Assembly: GCF_023856365.1 (NCBI RefSeq)
Contig: NC_064542.1
Location: forward strand, 23,840,127-23,904,126
Reading direction: 5' to 3'
DNA length: 64,000 bases
DNA from: Brienomyrus brachyistius
Taxonomy: Eukaryota; Chordata; Actinopteri; Osteoglossiformes; Mormyridae
In this document: positions 1-10,871 of the stretch, piece after piece
Layout of the letters: each line of letters opens with the position of its first letter
How positions within the stretch are numbered: the stretch's first letter is position 1
The notes under the pieces: model-generated
The model's input: the letters and a program-made list of their open reading frames with translations, nothing else
What the model was told of the DNA's origin: nothing
Database searches by the model: none
Made by a program: the position numbers and the translations under genes

Positions 1-974
1 TCTGTGAAGTTGGTAACTGGTTTTCTATCCTTCTCTAACACCGAATGAGACGGGGCACTATTACGTTATATCATGGATCTTTTTTATGTACTTTTAAATT
101 CATTTGATTCTGCTTTCGATTTTGATGCATAATTGAACCTGTGACCAAACACAATATCAGTTTGGCGCACAAAAGCAAACTGAGGGTTTGTGTCTGTGGC
201 TGTAATCATTTACTGCTTAGCTCATGCACTGTATCTAGGAAAATGAAATTCAAACCTAAGACTGTATTCTTGAGGAGGCCGCAGTGAGCAACAAAATGGT
301 AGCAATGCATCAACAGTGACACAAACTTTAATAGAACAAAGGAGCACGACCCTTGGAGAACATATGGAACCATCCATAACGGCCAGCAGAGCGCTGACTC
401 CTGCTAGCAATCGGGTTTCTCTGCGGCTTACCGAAGCCAAAAACATCTGTTATGAGGTTTTGGCCAGAAAAATGTCATAGTTTTCTTAGTTAGGCTTTAC
501 TAATACCTAGATGGATGTAGACATGTTCTTAGAATTGACCATTTCAGGACAATGGATGATAACACAATGAGAACGGTGTGATAAAAGATCTCCCCCAGCA
601 TGCTGTAGAGTCAGGAGTTTCTTCTGGATGTTTTTGTAAATAAAACATTTTCAGAATAACATCTCTCCTTTGCTATTGAGTCCGGGGGGCTCCACCATTA
701 ATCTTTTCTGCAAGGCAAGGTAAAATACCTCATATATCCTTAAAAACTAGGAGTTTTAAGAAAAATCCTTGGACCCTCACACTAGTGTCAAAATAAGGGT
801 TTCTGTATGTACGTTTCCTAGGAACTGTTAGTAAAGGGCTGCAGTTTAACTGGGAAGAGGTTAAATAATTCACAATATAACTATATGTTTGGTCTATTTG
901 GTGCTAATTGGAGTTTTGTAATGTTTTCTAATGTCTTGTCGTGGTTCTGCATTTCTCTGCCGCTGATTTTTCAG
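1..974 (+). other. cchcr1 intron (5' part of gene lies outside window)
   Basis: This stretch lies upstream of the first recognised cchcr1 exon and ends in a splice acceptor (a T-rich run, then TTTTTCAG). I found no exon here with matching acceptor, donor and similarity to the gene. One 69-codon open stretch (274-480, +) ends in TAG. It does not resemble the protein and has no convincing splice sites. Confidence 0.6.
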
Positions 975-3900
975 CTGCTGGAATTGTCTACGATGCATCA
1001 GACCGAGGTGTCGGTCCTAAAAGAAGCCTGTAGTGACCTGCAGGACAAACTTAATAGCTCCAGGCTGGAGGTGGTCCGGCTGGAGACTAGCTTGCGGCAG
1101 GCGTGTGAGGACCAGGAGAGACTGAGAGAGGAGTTAAGGTATGTATTTGTATACATCACCAGCCACAACTGCGGTTGGCCTGGCTATTGAAGAAAGCCTC
1201 AATTTAGCCTCAAGATTTCTGAATGTCCCGAGTTCCTGTGTACTGTTGCATAGCAAATGATGCCCTCGAGCAGTGAAGATAATGACATGAAGGTAGGTGT
1301 GTTGTTGAGGTTCTCATTACCGACTGTCTAATAAGGTAGCTGCTTACTGCACTGTTGAATCTTCTTACACCTTAATAGTCCTCAAGTAAATTGCACCTGC
1401 ATGGAAAATTGCTTGTGCTTCAGTGTAAGACGTTGGCATCTGATGTCCATGCAGCAAATTGGGGAATGCCTTTGATGTTCAGTCAGCCACACTGCAGAGT
1501 CTAAGAAATTACATCGGGCAGGTTACTCCAGGAAAATGTGAGGAGGAAAAGCTGGCTGTTGTTGAGGTATGCCAACATCCGCAAATCTTGAATTCTGGTA
1601 AATTTAAGTCTTATTGTTCATGCTTCTATATCAGCGCAGTGGATTGTTTTTATTTAAAGAAACTGGAAAAACAGAAGGAGTCTCTGCAGGTAACAGTGGA
1701 TCTCCTAACTGTAAGACTGAACTCTCTAAACGAAATACTGGAGATGCAGGAGAAGGAGATGGAAGAGAAGGTAAGCAGTTAGTAAGACCGGTCTTGCCAA
1801 GGCCACAAGAACAACCATTGCATTTTTGTTGTTGAGAAACACCAAAGGCCTTCATTTAACCTCCTGTTTTTTTCTTGATAGATCTCGTTAGATCCTCTAT
1901 CGAAAGATAGTTATAAGGGTCATAAAGTGCTGCATTGCTGGAGAGAGAAAGTGTTTGCATTATTGGTGCAGCTTCGCTCCAAGGATATCCAGCAACGAGC
2001 AGAGAAACACAAGCTGGTCACTACGGTAAGCAATCACTGTCTGTCTCTTTATAACCCCATAAACGGAAAAAGTATCGACCTGGGGGAAGCATTGGGGTGT
2101 TCCATGAAGCAGAATTTTCCAGTTAGCTGGACATCTTAAGCCAAACGTGAAAACTGTCCAATAAGAAGGGAGGTAAATAACATTCCTATTGGACAGTCCT
2201 TACATTTTACTTAAGTTATCTGGCTAAAGAAGAAATCCTGTGGAATACCCCTCAGGATTATTCAGTTAGGTGGGTTAACTGATTTATCGAATGTCTTATG
2301 TGTTCATACTTATATTTTGATTGTTAATCCGTGTCTCTCTACGGCTGCTTCGAGAGGCTTTGCACACAAGCATTTCACTCACATTTTTAGTACCTATGTA
2401 CTGGAAACAAGTGACTTGACAATATAAGTGATTTGATTTAGGTTAGAATTCATGATTGTCCAATGGGAATGCTCCTTAGCTAAACTCTTATTGGACAGTC
2501 GTGACAGCTTGGGTTAACCCAGCCAACTGAGAAATCTTTCTTTATGGATTACCCACCCCCCCAACTTTATTGGTGTACTGTTAACAAACAGTTGATGTGT
2601 AGATTTCAACATTACGAGAGGAGTTGAAGCAGCAGACCTGTCAGACCAGTGTCCTCCAACACAGCCTACTGGACAAAAATGCTGAGTTAGACTTGGAAAG
2701 AGTTGGGAAGCGGGTGAGTGTGTGGGGAAGCAGTTCTGGCATGAAGAACATTTAGGAGACAAGGCTTCTGTTCTTGGAAGAGTGTGTGCTGACACACAGT
2801 TGTAATTCTGTTCCTATCTGGTCTGAAATGTTTTTGGGTCACACCTGCGTCTGCCTTTTCCTGCACATCTGATACTAGCTAATTTAACAAAGCTTTCCTC
2901 ACACATGGCAATTTTATTTTAGCTAATATTCTGGGGCAGGTTGGTTTTGGATACTTTCTTTAGTTTAATTGGTGAATTACCATCATGTCAAATAGAGAAT
3001 TAGAGTAAGTGTGGACCTATGGACTTTCCTTGCAGAGTGTGGAACAGGAGTTGGCGCAAATTCAAGATGAAAATGTGAAGCTGAGAGAATCTGGTCATGA
3101 GGCAAGAGCAGCTTTTAAGAAAGTTCTGGATGACATGACAAGGTTAACTGCTGCCTCATGTTCATTAATATCTGATGAGAAAAGCTAAGGAAGGACTGTT
3201 CAATATTTGGGCAACTTATTTTATTTCTCTTGACATATCTTAAGTACAAAAAGCAATTTTAATTGTCTCCAATTCCTTCCCACTTTAATGAATATATATG
3301 TTTTATAACTAGTCTTGATTCTTTTTAGTATTGAATTAAACAGCTAAATGAGGGATTTTCCTCTTCCGAACAGGTTCAGTTTAGTTTTTGAAGCCAGAGG
3401 GACTGAGGTGCGGACGGCTCTGTCTCATCTCTTCACTCTAGGCCAGAGGCTTACTTTCGCTAAAAGCAGAGTAGATACCATCCAAGGTGAGTCACAGGAG
3501 AATTCTTTTGCTGTGCAAGCAACCTTCAAAAAATAATAATAGCATGAAATGCTACATGTACAAAATCGCAAAGTTGTGAAAGTACAAAAGCTTTATTGAG
3601 TTTGCTGTATGGAAAGAAAATATAATATAGAACCAACTGCATCTCGTCAACATATCCTGACTAAATAATTCAGGCTTAATGTCTGCCTCTCATTTTATTT
3701 ACATCTGAACAGGACTGTTAATGAGGAAGGAAGCTTTGAGGAAGGTGCAGTTTTCTATGAAACAGGCACAGCCTTGTACTGCAAGGTATTTCTGATTGGC
3801 TGTAATTCTGTTTGGTCTGCCGGTGGCTCCCATAAAGAGCCCTGCCCGTGAGTCACTGAATTCTTCTCCCCGTAGGTCTTCGTCTAACAACCTGGAGGCA

Positions 3901-6547
3901 GAGCTGGCATGCATGAGTGCAGAGAGGGACAGGCTCATTCAGGAACTCAAGCGGACTCCCAGCCTCATCGAGGCAGCACTTAGCGAGGCGCACCAACAGT
4001 GTACGTTCCTGCTTTGCTCCATCGGTGGGCACTTACTGCAGAGTTTACCCCCTTAGGGTGAAAGGGCGGAAGCATCTCTGGTTTTACTGATGCCGACCGC
4101 TTTCGTATCGAGCTCCTGCGCAGTTGGTAGGAGCTCAGTAAGGAGACTGACTCATAAACTGACTTGTAATTTAGGACAGTACAACGGAAGCATGATCTTC
4201 AGCGTAGCACTGAACCATTTATTCAGCTGGGTATAATGATTGCTTTTGATAAAATTCACCAGTAAGCAGCAATAATATTAACAATAATATGATTACCTGT
4301 AACAAGCACCCTGTTTAAATCCAAGGATGCTCAGTACTGTATATGGTATCACAGCCCCCTTGGTCACTGATTGATTTGTAGTTATGTTAAGGTTTGAGGG
4401 TGTGTATTTCGGACCCTCGGGTAAAGGGAGTGTGGAGGCCTTGGCTAAATGAGGGCCAGATTGATCTGACTGAGGCTTCCTTTCGGGGGGAATTTGACTC
4501 GCACCTCCAGAAAAAAAACTTCTCCCACAGTGAGGTTGAGGACATTGAATCTGATGGGAATGCCTCAATCGTCGCAGCAGCCGTAAAGAACTGAGGTCTG
4601 CCGGCAGCTGTCGCCTTTCATGGTGGTAACCCCAGGACCTGCCGGTGGACACCAGTGGGGTGAGAAGCTGTCATCTGAAAAAGGAGGTCGTCAGGGCAGT
4701 GATCGCATGGGCTTCTCTTGAGACATCTAAAGGGTAGTTACAGTTCAGAAGGTTGTCGTGGAGGCAAAAGCTTGTCCTTTGGAGCAGTTTGGGAAGGTCA
4801 TGGATAGACACTGTAGGATAACCTCAAAGATATTTCAGCAAAGTAGCCCAAGAGGGAGAAGCATTTCCCTGCTTAGCCGGGAGTAACGCTGACTAACTCT
4901 GGGGATGTTGTGAAGTTCTGGAAGTAACATTTTGAGGAACTATAAACTCATTAATTGATTAACCTGTACCAGCATGCTAGGTAGAAGACCTACAGTAGGC
5001 TTTGGGAGGAGTAATGCAGACTCACTGGCTGTGAAATATTGGACTGACTCCTCTCTTGCACAGTTATTTGAAGGTTTATGGGAATATGCTGACAGTGTAT
5101 GTGTGATCTATTGAATTGGAGAAGACATAAAGCTGGGTGTCCCAGTCTCTGCATGAATCTAGTACATTTTGTCTACATACTTGGCTCAAAATGAAGTTAT
5201 TTGAGGTTGGGTGTTAGCCTCTGGCAAGGGGGAAAGTCTGCTCTTAGAGAGGGTGTTTAAGTACCTTGGGATCATGAGTGTGCATGAGTGAGGGCTAGGG
5301 GGGTGGATCGTTTTGGCAGCTGCACTTTTGTATGCATTGAGCAGGCTGTCATATCCTAACCTATGAGCTGTAGGTAATGAGAGGACAATGTCGTCAGAGC
5401 AAGTAGCCAGAATGAAGGTTCAGCTTCACAGCTGGCTTTTGGGGTTCACTCTCTGTGACAGAGTGAGGAGCTCAAAGACACCAGAGGCCACTCAAAGAGA
5501 GCCCACTCCGTCTTATCAGGAGCAGTCATTTGAGGCGGTTCAGTCGTCCTTCAGGGACGCCATCTATCCGGCGCCCAAGGGAATCCTTTGGTGCATGTTC
5601 CACTGGGCAGACCCAGGACATGCTGGAAGGATTATATGTCGCAGCAGATTAGGTAATGGTCTGGACTGGCCTGATTGGCACACTGCCACCACAAACCTCA
5701 ACAGCAGGAGTGATATAAAGGTGGTATTGATGGCTGTAATGATGGTAGAAAATAGTAATAATGGGATCTGACCTGTGTGTGTGTGTCTGTTCTTCCTGTG
5801 TTCCTCTGAGACCATGTGTGAGTGTGTGTGATCTACCTCGCCCCCCCCCAATACTGGGTAAGCGTTCGGGGGATGGATGGATAACTAGTGGAATAATGGC
5901 ATATTTTGACCATATTTTTTCTGATGTAATTCCTGTTTATTTCACTGACATCCTGTCCAGGGTGTCCAGCCTTATGCTGCTTGGGATAGACTCCAGCCCC
6001 CCCCCCCCCAACACTGGCCGGTATTAGCAGTTAAAAGATTTATTTTGTCTTCCAAACTTAGATCATATATTTGATTGTAATCAAAGGTCTTTTCAATCAT
6101 GAAACTGTCTGTAGAAAATGAAAGCGAGGAGGTCAGGATTTATATATCAAAAAGCCATGGTTGTCTTATGCTTTGAATTTATTTTCTTGTACTTTCTGTA
6201 TTTGCTTTTTCTGCTGTAACATTTTTTATGATTTCCTAAATGTCACAATGGTACAATGTCATCAGTCAGTATCGCTGTTTTGAAAGTCAAGTTATAAATC
6301 TTTAATGTCACCTCAGAGTATTCAGTTACAGTGAACAGAACTCTCCACTGAGGGAATCATCTTCAGTGCATACTAATTCACTCAGGTGAATGGAGTTATT
6401 ACATTTTGTTTCTTTCTTTTAAGAATTTGACCATAATTTTAAATATTCCACAGCAGTCATTTAAAAGTGGTGATTTGAGGGCCTTTCTGCTGCCCAGCGT
6501 ATCGCATGTATTTCTTGAGCAGTGTGGTCAATGTGCTTCCTGCCCAC

Positions 6548-6605
<58 letters not shown>

Positions 6606-9108
6606 CTCCCTGTGTTCACATGGCCTTCCTCAGGGTACTCCTTAAAAACGTGTGGCTTGATATGCTGGTCTCTGAATTTCGCACAGTAATAATTGTCTGC
6701 CCTGCTAAGGGTTGTGTCTTCTGCCTCCAGCTGCCGATTTTCTGGGATCGTCTCCAGTCTCACCGGGACCTTTTTCCGGATAAGTGGAAGAAGGGATGAG
6801 TTTATAATACACGTGGCAGACCTTTAGTGAGATGTACTATGATATTTGCCCAGGACTGTTTTCTAGCCGTAACCTATGAGTTTGCTGAAGGGCTGGTGTC
6901 TTACTCTATGGGTTAGAAATCTATGCCTGAGTCTGGAAGGTCATTGGCTCCAGGGGTTCCTGGTGAATGGTTGAGCCTGTGCTCTGACACCATGCTTACT
7001 GTTCATTTGTGTATATCGGTGTGTGTCTCACAGCAAGATGGGTTATATGTAAGCAGGATTTCTTTTTTTGTACTTTCTCTCTGTACAATGACAATAAAAG
7101 CATTAAATTCTAAACTCTCAAAATTTACATGGGTTCATCCGGAATTAGCATTTGCCGTGTAGTTCCCAGAGGCTGATTAACAGCAGCGCCTGGCGCCTAT
7201 TCTCTCCTAGTTGAGTCTGATCTGAGGCAGCTGAAGGCAGCCCAGCAGCAGAGCCGTGGGGAGGCCGCAGAGTCTGGGCGGAGGCTGCAGGAGGCCCAGC
7301 GGGAGCTGGAGGAGCTCACGGAGAGCATCGCCCAGCTCCGTGCCGAGCTCAGCAGCCAAGAGGAGCAGAGTGCCCGAGGTGAGGGGGAGGCCGTCCGGAC
7401 CACATGTCGAGGATCCTGCTGTAGCCGCGCTGAAATGACTCACCGAAGGTCCACCTTATATGTACAGAAAGTTTATTAATGGATGCTGGTTATTTTGGAA
7501 TGAGTGGATGAGCGTATCTGCTTGTGGAATACCTGCAACATTTCCATTTAAAATCTCTTTCTGCTGAATAACTTTACTTTGCCTGAGTGGTAGATATTTA
7601 GCTTTGCTGAATCTGGATTTTTATGCCAGTCCTGAAGGAGAAGCTGTCAGAGACAGAGAGCCAGAACGCTCAGCAGTTTAGAGAGATGGAGGCCCGGCTG
7701 AATGCAGCCAGGCGGGAGCACACCAAGGCAGGTAGGCGGGTTTGGATTCCTCATAAGGGAGAAAAGGCACGGCTGTGGCAATGCTCTCTTGGGGTGGGTG
7801 TCGATCTGCGGGTTAGGGCTCTTCGCCCGTCATCAGAAGGTCGCCGGTTCAAATCATGTGACTGGTAGAGTGATGTGACCATTGAGCCCTTGAGCGAGTT
7901 GGGCCTGGGACACTGTCTGATGCCACTCTCTGATCCTCACTGCAAGTTCCTTTGAAGAACAGTGTCTACTGTGTGAATGTAAATTTGTACTTAGAGATCT
8001 TGCACAAAGCACAGTGGTGATAGTCCTTTGATTAATATTCATTAGTCCTGTTTCTCAAAAGTGCAGTTGCTGTGTATAGTGTATACATTATCACTTTGCT
8101 AATGGCGATTTATTTTAGAGGTTGCACTCTTTGTTTCTGTAACAATATCTCATTGTCTGATAAAGTACACAGTTACATTAGTTATTGTTATTTTAACAGA
8201 TTGCAAGTGTTAATATTTTTTGTTTTTCATATGTGATAAGTTTAGCTGTTAGATGTAAAATATTTTATCCAGTTTCATTTTGGCTAAAACTACTCATTCT
8301 AAGAACAAAGGCTTGTTACAATGTGACGAGTGTTACGTACCAGCATGGTGTCTGCATCATATTTTAGTGTGGATTACAGAAAATGTATTGGGTGTTTAGA
8401 GAACTGACAGGAAATAGACCAAAATGATCGGCTGGTTAGATAATCCCCGTTAAGCGTGAAGGTGATGAGCAGATAATGTTCTGCTGTGTGTTTGACCTTC
8501 CCTGCAGTGGTGACCCTGAGACAATTTGAGCGGCAGGCTGAGAGGGAGAGGGAGCGTGACAGAGAGATCCAGTCGATACTGAACCATCAGGTGAAGAAGG
8601 AAACGCATGATTTACAAAGGCGGCTGCAGGAAACAGACCGAGATCGAAACCTCCTTTTGGTGAGCTGATATCATACTATCCTTCACAGCTGTGCTTTGAT
8701 AAAAGTCAGCGGCTTCTCTTTAGATGACAGAGAACCCGGTCTAAGTGACGTTTTCTATTTCTAGGCAACAATACGTGAACATGGGCTTCTTAAGCAGTAC
8801 AAGAAGGCCAGGACTGCAGCACTTAAGACGTCCACGGCCCTGGCAGAGGAGCCGACGCGAATCGGCCATGCTTTTACTGCAGACACACCACCACTGACGA
8901 AAGGTTGGCATCTCATCCTACTGATGAGTGAATATCCATGGGTGTCACTCACCCCTCCATCATCTCTCTGCCTGCTTCCCTCCTTCCGGTGTTTCTCACA
9001 GATTCCCTGCTCTGTGTTCTGGGCGACCTTCAGGCTTTGAGTGCCGCGGTGACCAAAGACAGCGATGGCTCTGGAGAAGAGGACAGCCATACCCCTGCTC
9101 CTTCCTAA
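975..9108 (+). CDS. cchcr1: Coiled-coil alpha-helical rod protein 1, 3' portion (14 exons)
   Basis: Exons read from GT-AG sites: 975-1138, 1455-1566, 1660-1770, 1882-2025, 2603-2713, 3036-3142, 3374-3486, 3713-3785, 3876-4000, 7211-7378, 7630-7731, 8508-8659, 8765-8903 and 9002-9108. Their phases agree, and the 1,728 bases give 575 codons plus TAA. The product is Glu/Gln/Leu/Arg-rich heptad coiled coil. It follows mammalian CCHCR1 in order: SLRNYIG, then WREKVFALLVQL (human WREKVFALMVQL), then RLNAARREHTKA (human RLNEARREHAKA), then LQETDRDRNLLLATI..GLLKQYK near the C-terminus, ending in an acidic Ser-rich tail. Mammalian CCHCR1 is about 780 residues, so roughly 200 N-terminal residues are encoded upstream of the window. 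The known protein is a scaffold at centrosomes and P-bodies; the role here is inferred from homology. One donor (AAG|GTTAAC after 3142) is weak. The 3.2-kb ninth intron is filled with repeats. Splicing was not tested against RNA. Confidence 0.93.
2114..2534. mobile_element. Fold-back (MITE-like) element in cchcr1 intron
   Basis: The two ends are inverted copies of each other. The left arm (about 2114-2206) runs through CAGTTAGCTGG, CTTAAGCC, CTGTCCAATAAG and CCTATTGGACAGT. The right arm (about 2453-2534) carries the same blocks reversed: TTGTCCAATGGG, CTTATTGGACAGT, CTTGGGTTAACC and CAGCCAACTG. The left arm also has a weaker direct echo. The centre (2330-2440) resembles a common fish repeat tail (CAAGCATTTCACTCAC..GACAATATAAGTGA). 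No transposase is seen, and the family is not identified. The element lies wholly between two exons and does not disturb splicing. Confidence 0.65.
4390..5885 (+). mobile_element. Decayed Rex3-like (RTE clade) LINE in cchcr1 intron
   Basis: Blocks appear in the order expected of the ORF2 3' half of a teleost Rex3/RTE element. They include an ACCTGCCGGTGGACACCAG block, then GAGGCAAAAGCTTG..GGAGCAGTTTGGGAAGG, CTGGGGATGTTGT, AAGTACCTTGGGATC (reverse transcriptase thumb region), GACAGAGTGAGGAGCTCA and CAGACCCAGGACATGCTGGAAGG. It ends in GGATAAG-like sequence and a GGATGGATGGAT tail, typical of Rex3 3' ends. The reading frame is broken by many stops and shifts, and the catalytic region is deleted or unreadable, so the copy is dead. 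It lacks the 5' half, as is usual for LINE copies. Confidence 0.72.
5930..6030 (+). repeat. L2-type 3' tail fragment with poly-C
   Basis: CATCCTGTCCAGGGTGTCC followed by GCTGCTTGGGATAGACTCCAGC is the widespread fish L2-like tail (usual form: GCCTGGGATAGGCTCCAG). It runs into a C-run. It lies directly after the Rex3-like relic and probably reflects a separate insertion. Confidence 0.6.
6550..6602. repeat. (TG)n microsatellite
   Basis: An uninterrupted TG dinucleotide run of about 50 bases in a cchcr1 intron. Open frames across it are artefacts of the repeat. Confidence 0.97.
6890..7110 (+). repeat. Degenerate SINE/LINE-tail sequence
   Basis: The stretch starts with a tRNA-like head (GGGTTAGAAATCTATGCCTG). 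It ends with CTCTGTACAATGACAATAAAAGC, a tail typical of fish short retroposons. It lies just upstream of the 7211 exon of cchcr1. The head is too eroded to name the family. Confidence 0.45.
7795..8000 (+). repeat. tRNA-derived SINE in cchcr1 intron
   Basis: A box A-like GCGGGTTAGGGC is followed about 30 bases later by the box B-like GGTTCAAATC, as in a tRNA-type RNA polymerase III promoter. A tRNA-unrelated body follows (GAGCCCTTGAGCGAGTTGGG..CTGTGTGAATGTAAATTTG). The element sits about 65 bases after a splice donor. It is not a functional tRNA gene because the acceptor and anticodon stems do not pair convincingly. Confidence 0.65.
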
Positions 9109-9202
9109 AAGGCCTCAGGACAGTTAGCGTAAGGAGTAATGCACCTGCAGCCACTGTGTCATTTTGGAGAGACCAAAATTATTATATTTTTGATACATTT
9201 TG

Positions 9203-9208
9203 AATAAA
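9203..9208 (+). promoter_or_regulatory. cchcr1: Poly(A) signal AATAAA of cchcr1
   Basis: A canonical AATAAA lies 95 bases after the stop codon. It implies a short 3' UTR of about 110-120 bases. Confidence 0.8.
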
Positions 9209-10553
9209 AGTAACTTCCACGGAGCGTGTGTATTCTATTAACTAGTTTCTGATCCTCTTCCAAACACCAGCATCCTGCTTATGTAACTACAGTCTGCTGT
9301 TGCCATGGTGACGTCTCGGGAACATGACTGACCAGGTGTCTCCTCCATTTTCCTTTCATCTTATTATGGTTGTTTGTTCTTTCCCATTTGGGAACAAAAA
9401 CCCATCCTTGCTTCTTGCTGTCGTTTATTTTTATGATCAGTACATTTCAAGAACTTAGCGATTTATTTTAAAACTGAAGCACTTTGGTATTTAGGGAAGT
9501 AATAAAGGAATGTTTTTTTTTGAAAAGTATCAAAGCCGGCTAAGTGCAGACGTAGCAGATCACAGCAGGGTTTACGGTAACACTACAGGTACTTCATGCA
9601 TCTCTGCCTCGCTTTCTCTCCCAGGAGATGTGTTCTAATCAGTGGCACTGCATTCCTTGATGGTATTATTAGAAATAAATTTATAAAATCAGTGCTGTTT
9701 TACTCATGCATTCGCTCTAAAATTCTGCAGTAAGAAATGTCTAAAATCAGCAGGACATTTATAACTTCAGGTGCGACTGTAATGGAACTTGCATAATCAT
9801 AAATTTGTTTGAGGCCGCTTGTATGTTTACGGAGCCGTCTGTGTCGAGGAGGGTGGGCGTCTAACAAAAGTGCAGGAATATGCTGCCAGTCGTGCTTCAT
9901 TCTTTACGGGCAAGAAATGCAGTGTTTATAGATGCCTACCAGTGGTAAACAGCACTCCAGTTTCCGCCATTTGCTGGAGGAGATTAAATTGTGTTACAGA
10001 TCTTAGGATTGGTCATTTCCAGATGTTCTTGGTTCATTTGCTTTGTAAAAATTGAGTTGACATGGAAAAAAGGGGACATACATTTAGTGGCAAAACGTGA
10101 GAGCAACTTGGTGGCATCCGATGTGCATTTAGACTTCTAAAGAGCCATTGTCAGTTACATAAAAGCATATTCCTGGGTTTTGTTTTAGCATTCTGTGACT
10201 TTGTGGAAGGTCAAATTATCTTCAGATAATGATTGGCAGGTGTTCGGGGGAGGGGGGGTACAAATTTCTTTAGCTGTGGATCTGGTTTGAAAAGGAGTAC
10301 AGTACTTTCCCAATGAAAGGATGATTTCTGAATCATATTTGGCTAAATCCTCGCAGGGTTGGCCGATGGAACAAAATACTAGGACCTATTGCCATTAGTC
10401 ATTAGAAATATTAATTGTTTTCAGATTATATGAGTCCAGATTTTTCCTTCATCCCCTCCCACAATCTCTTTCTGAAGCTCTAATCTGCTGTGATGCCCAG
10501 ATCAGCTTCTTCCTGCTCGCGCTACACATACATTTTTGATCAAAGTTATACTC
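9209..10553. other. Intergenic DNA downstream of cchcr1, no feature recognised
   Basis: AT-rich, apparently single-copy sequence with short A/T runs and a G-run at 10248-10258. No frame looks coding, and no splice pattern, RNA gene or clear repeat was found. Confidence 0.5.
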
Positions 10554-10871
10554 AGGGATGGACATAACTGGTACGCAAGTGCACATTCACCTTCAAAACG
10601 ATACGTGCGACAATCGATTGTTTGTAAAAGCACAAATGCGTACTTATGTGCATTTGGGCTGCTATGACAAGAAAATACCTTGCATTATAGCCTGTATGAA
10701 GCAAATGAGAGTTGGCATATAAAGATTAAAATGCATTATATTTAGTTTTCATATCAGCACAAAATAATGCACATAAAATAAGTACGTATTTACACTGTTA
10801 ACACAATCGATTGTCGCACGTATCGTTTTTAAAGGTGAATACGTACTTGTGTACCAGCTATGACAAGCCCT
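10554..10871. mobile_element. Fold-back MITE with ~110-bp inverted arms
   Basis: The left arm begins AGGGATGGACATAACTGGTA and contains GATACGTGCGACAATCGATTGT. The right arm contains its near-perfect reverse complement ACAATCGATTGTCGCACGTATC and ends in CCAGCTATGACAAGCCCT. A second inverted pair further in (AATGCGTACTTATGTGCAT and AATGCACATAAAATAAGTACG) extends the arms to about 110 bases each. No coding sequence is present. Possible short flanking duplications (GTTATACTC and AACTATAC) are too weak to assign a superfamily. Confidence 0.75.

Noticed and set aside
274..480. 69-codon open stretch as an upstream cchcr1 exon
   Set aside because: No good acceptor or donor, no similarity to CCHCR1, and it ends in a stop.
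5388..5771. 127-codon frame in the cchcr1 intron
   Set aside because: It lies inside the Rex3-like relic and matches a frame-shifted LINE 3' region, not a host gene.
7623..7868. Extended reading of the 7630 exon through its donor into the SINE
   Set aside because: The GTAGGC donor at 7732 joins in phase to the 8508 exon and matches CCHCR1. Read-through enters SINE sequence.
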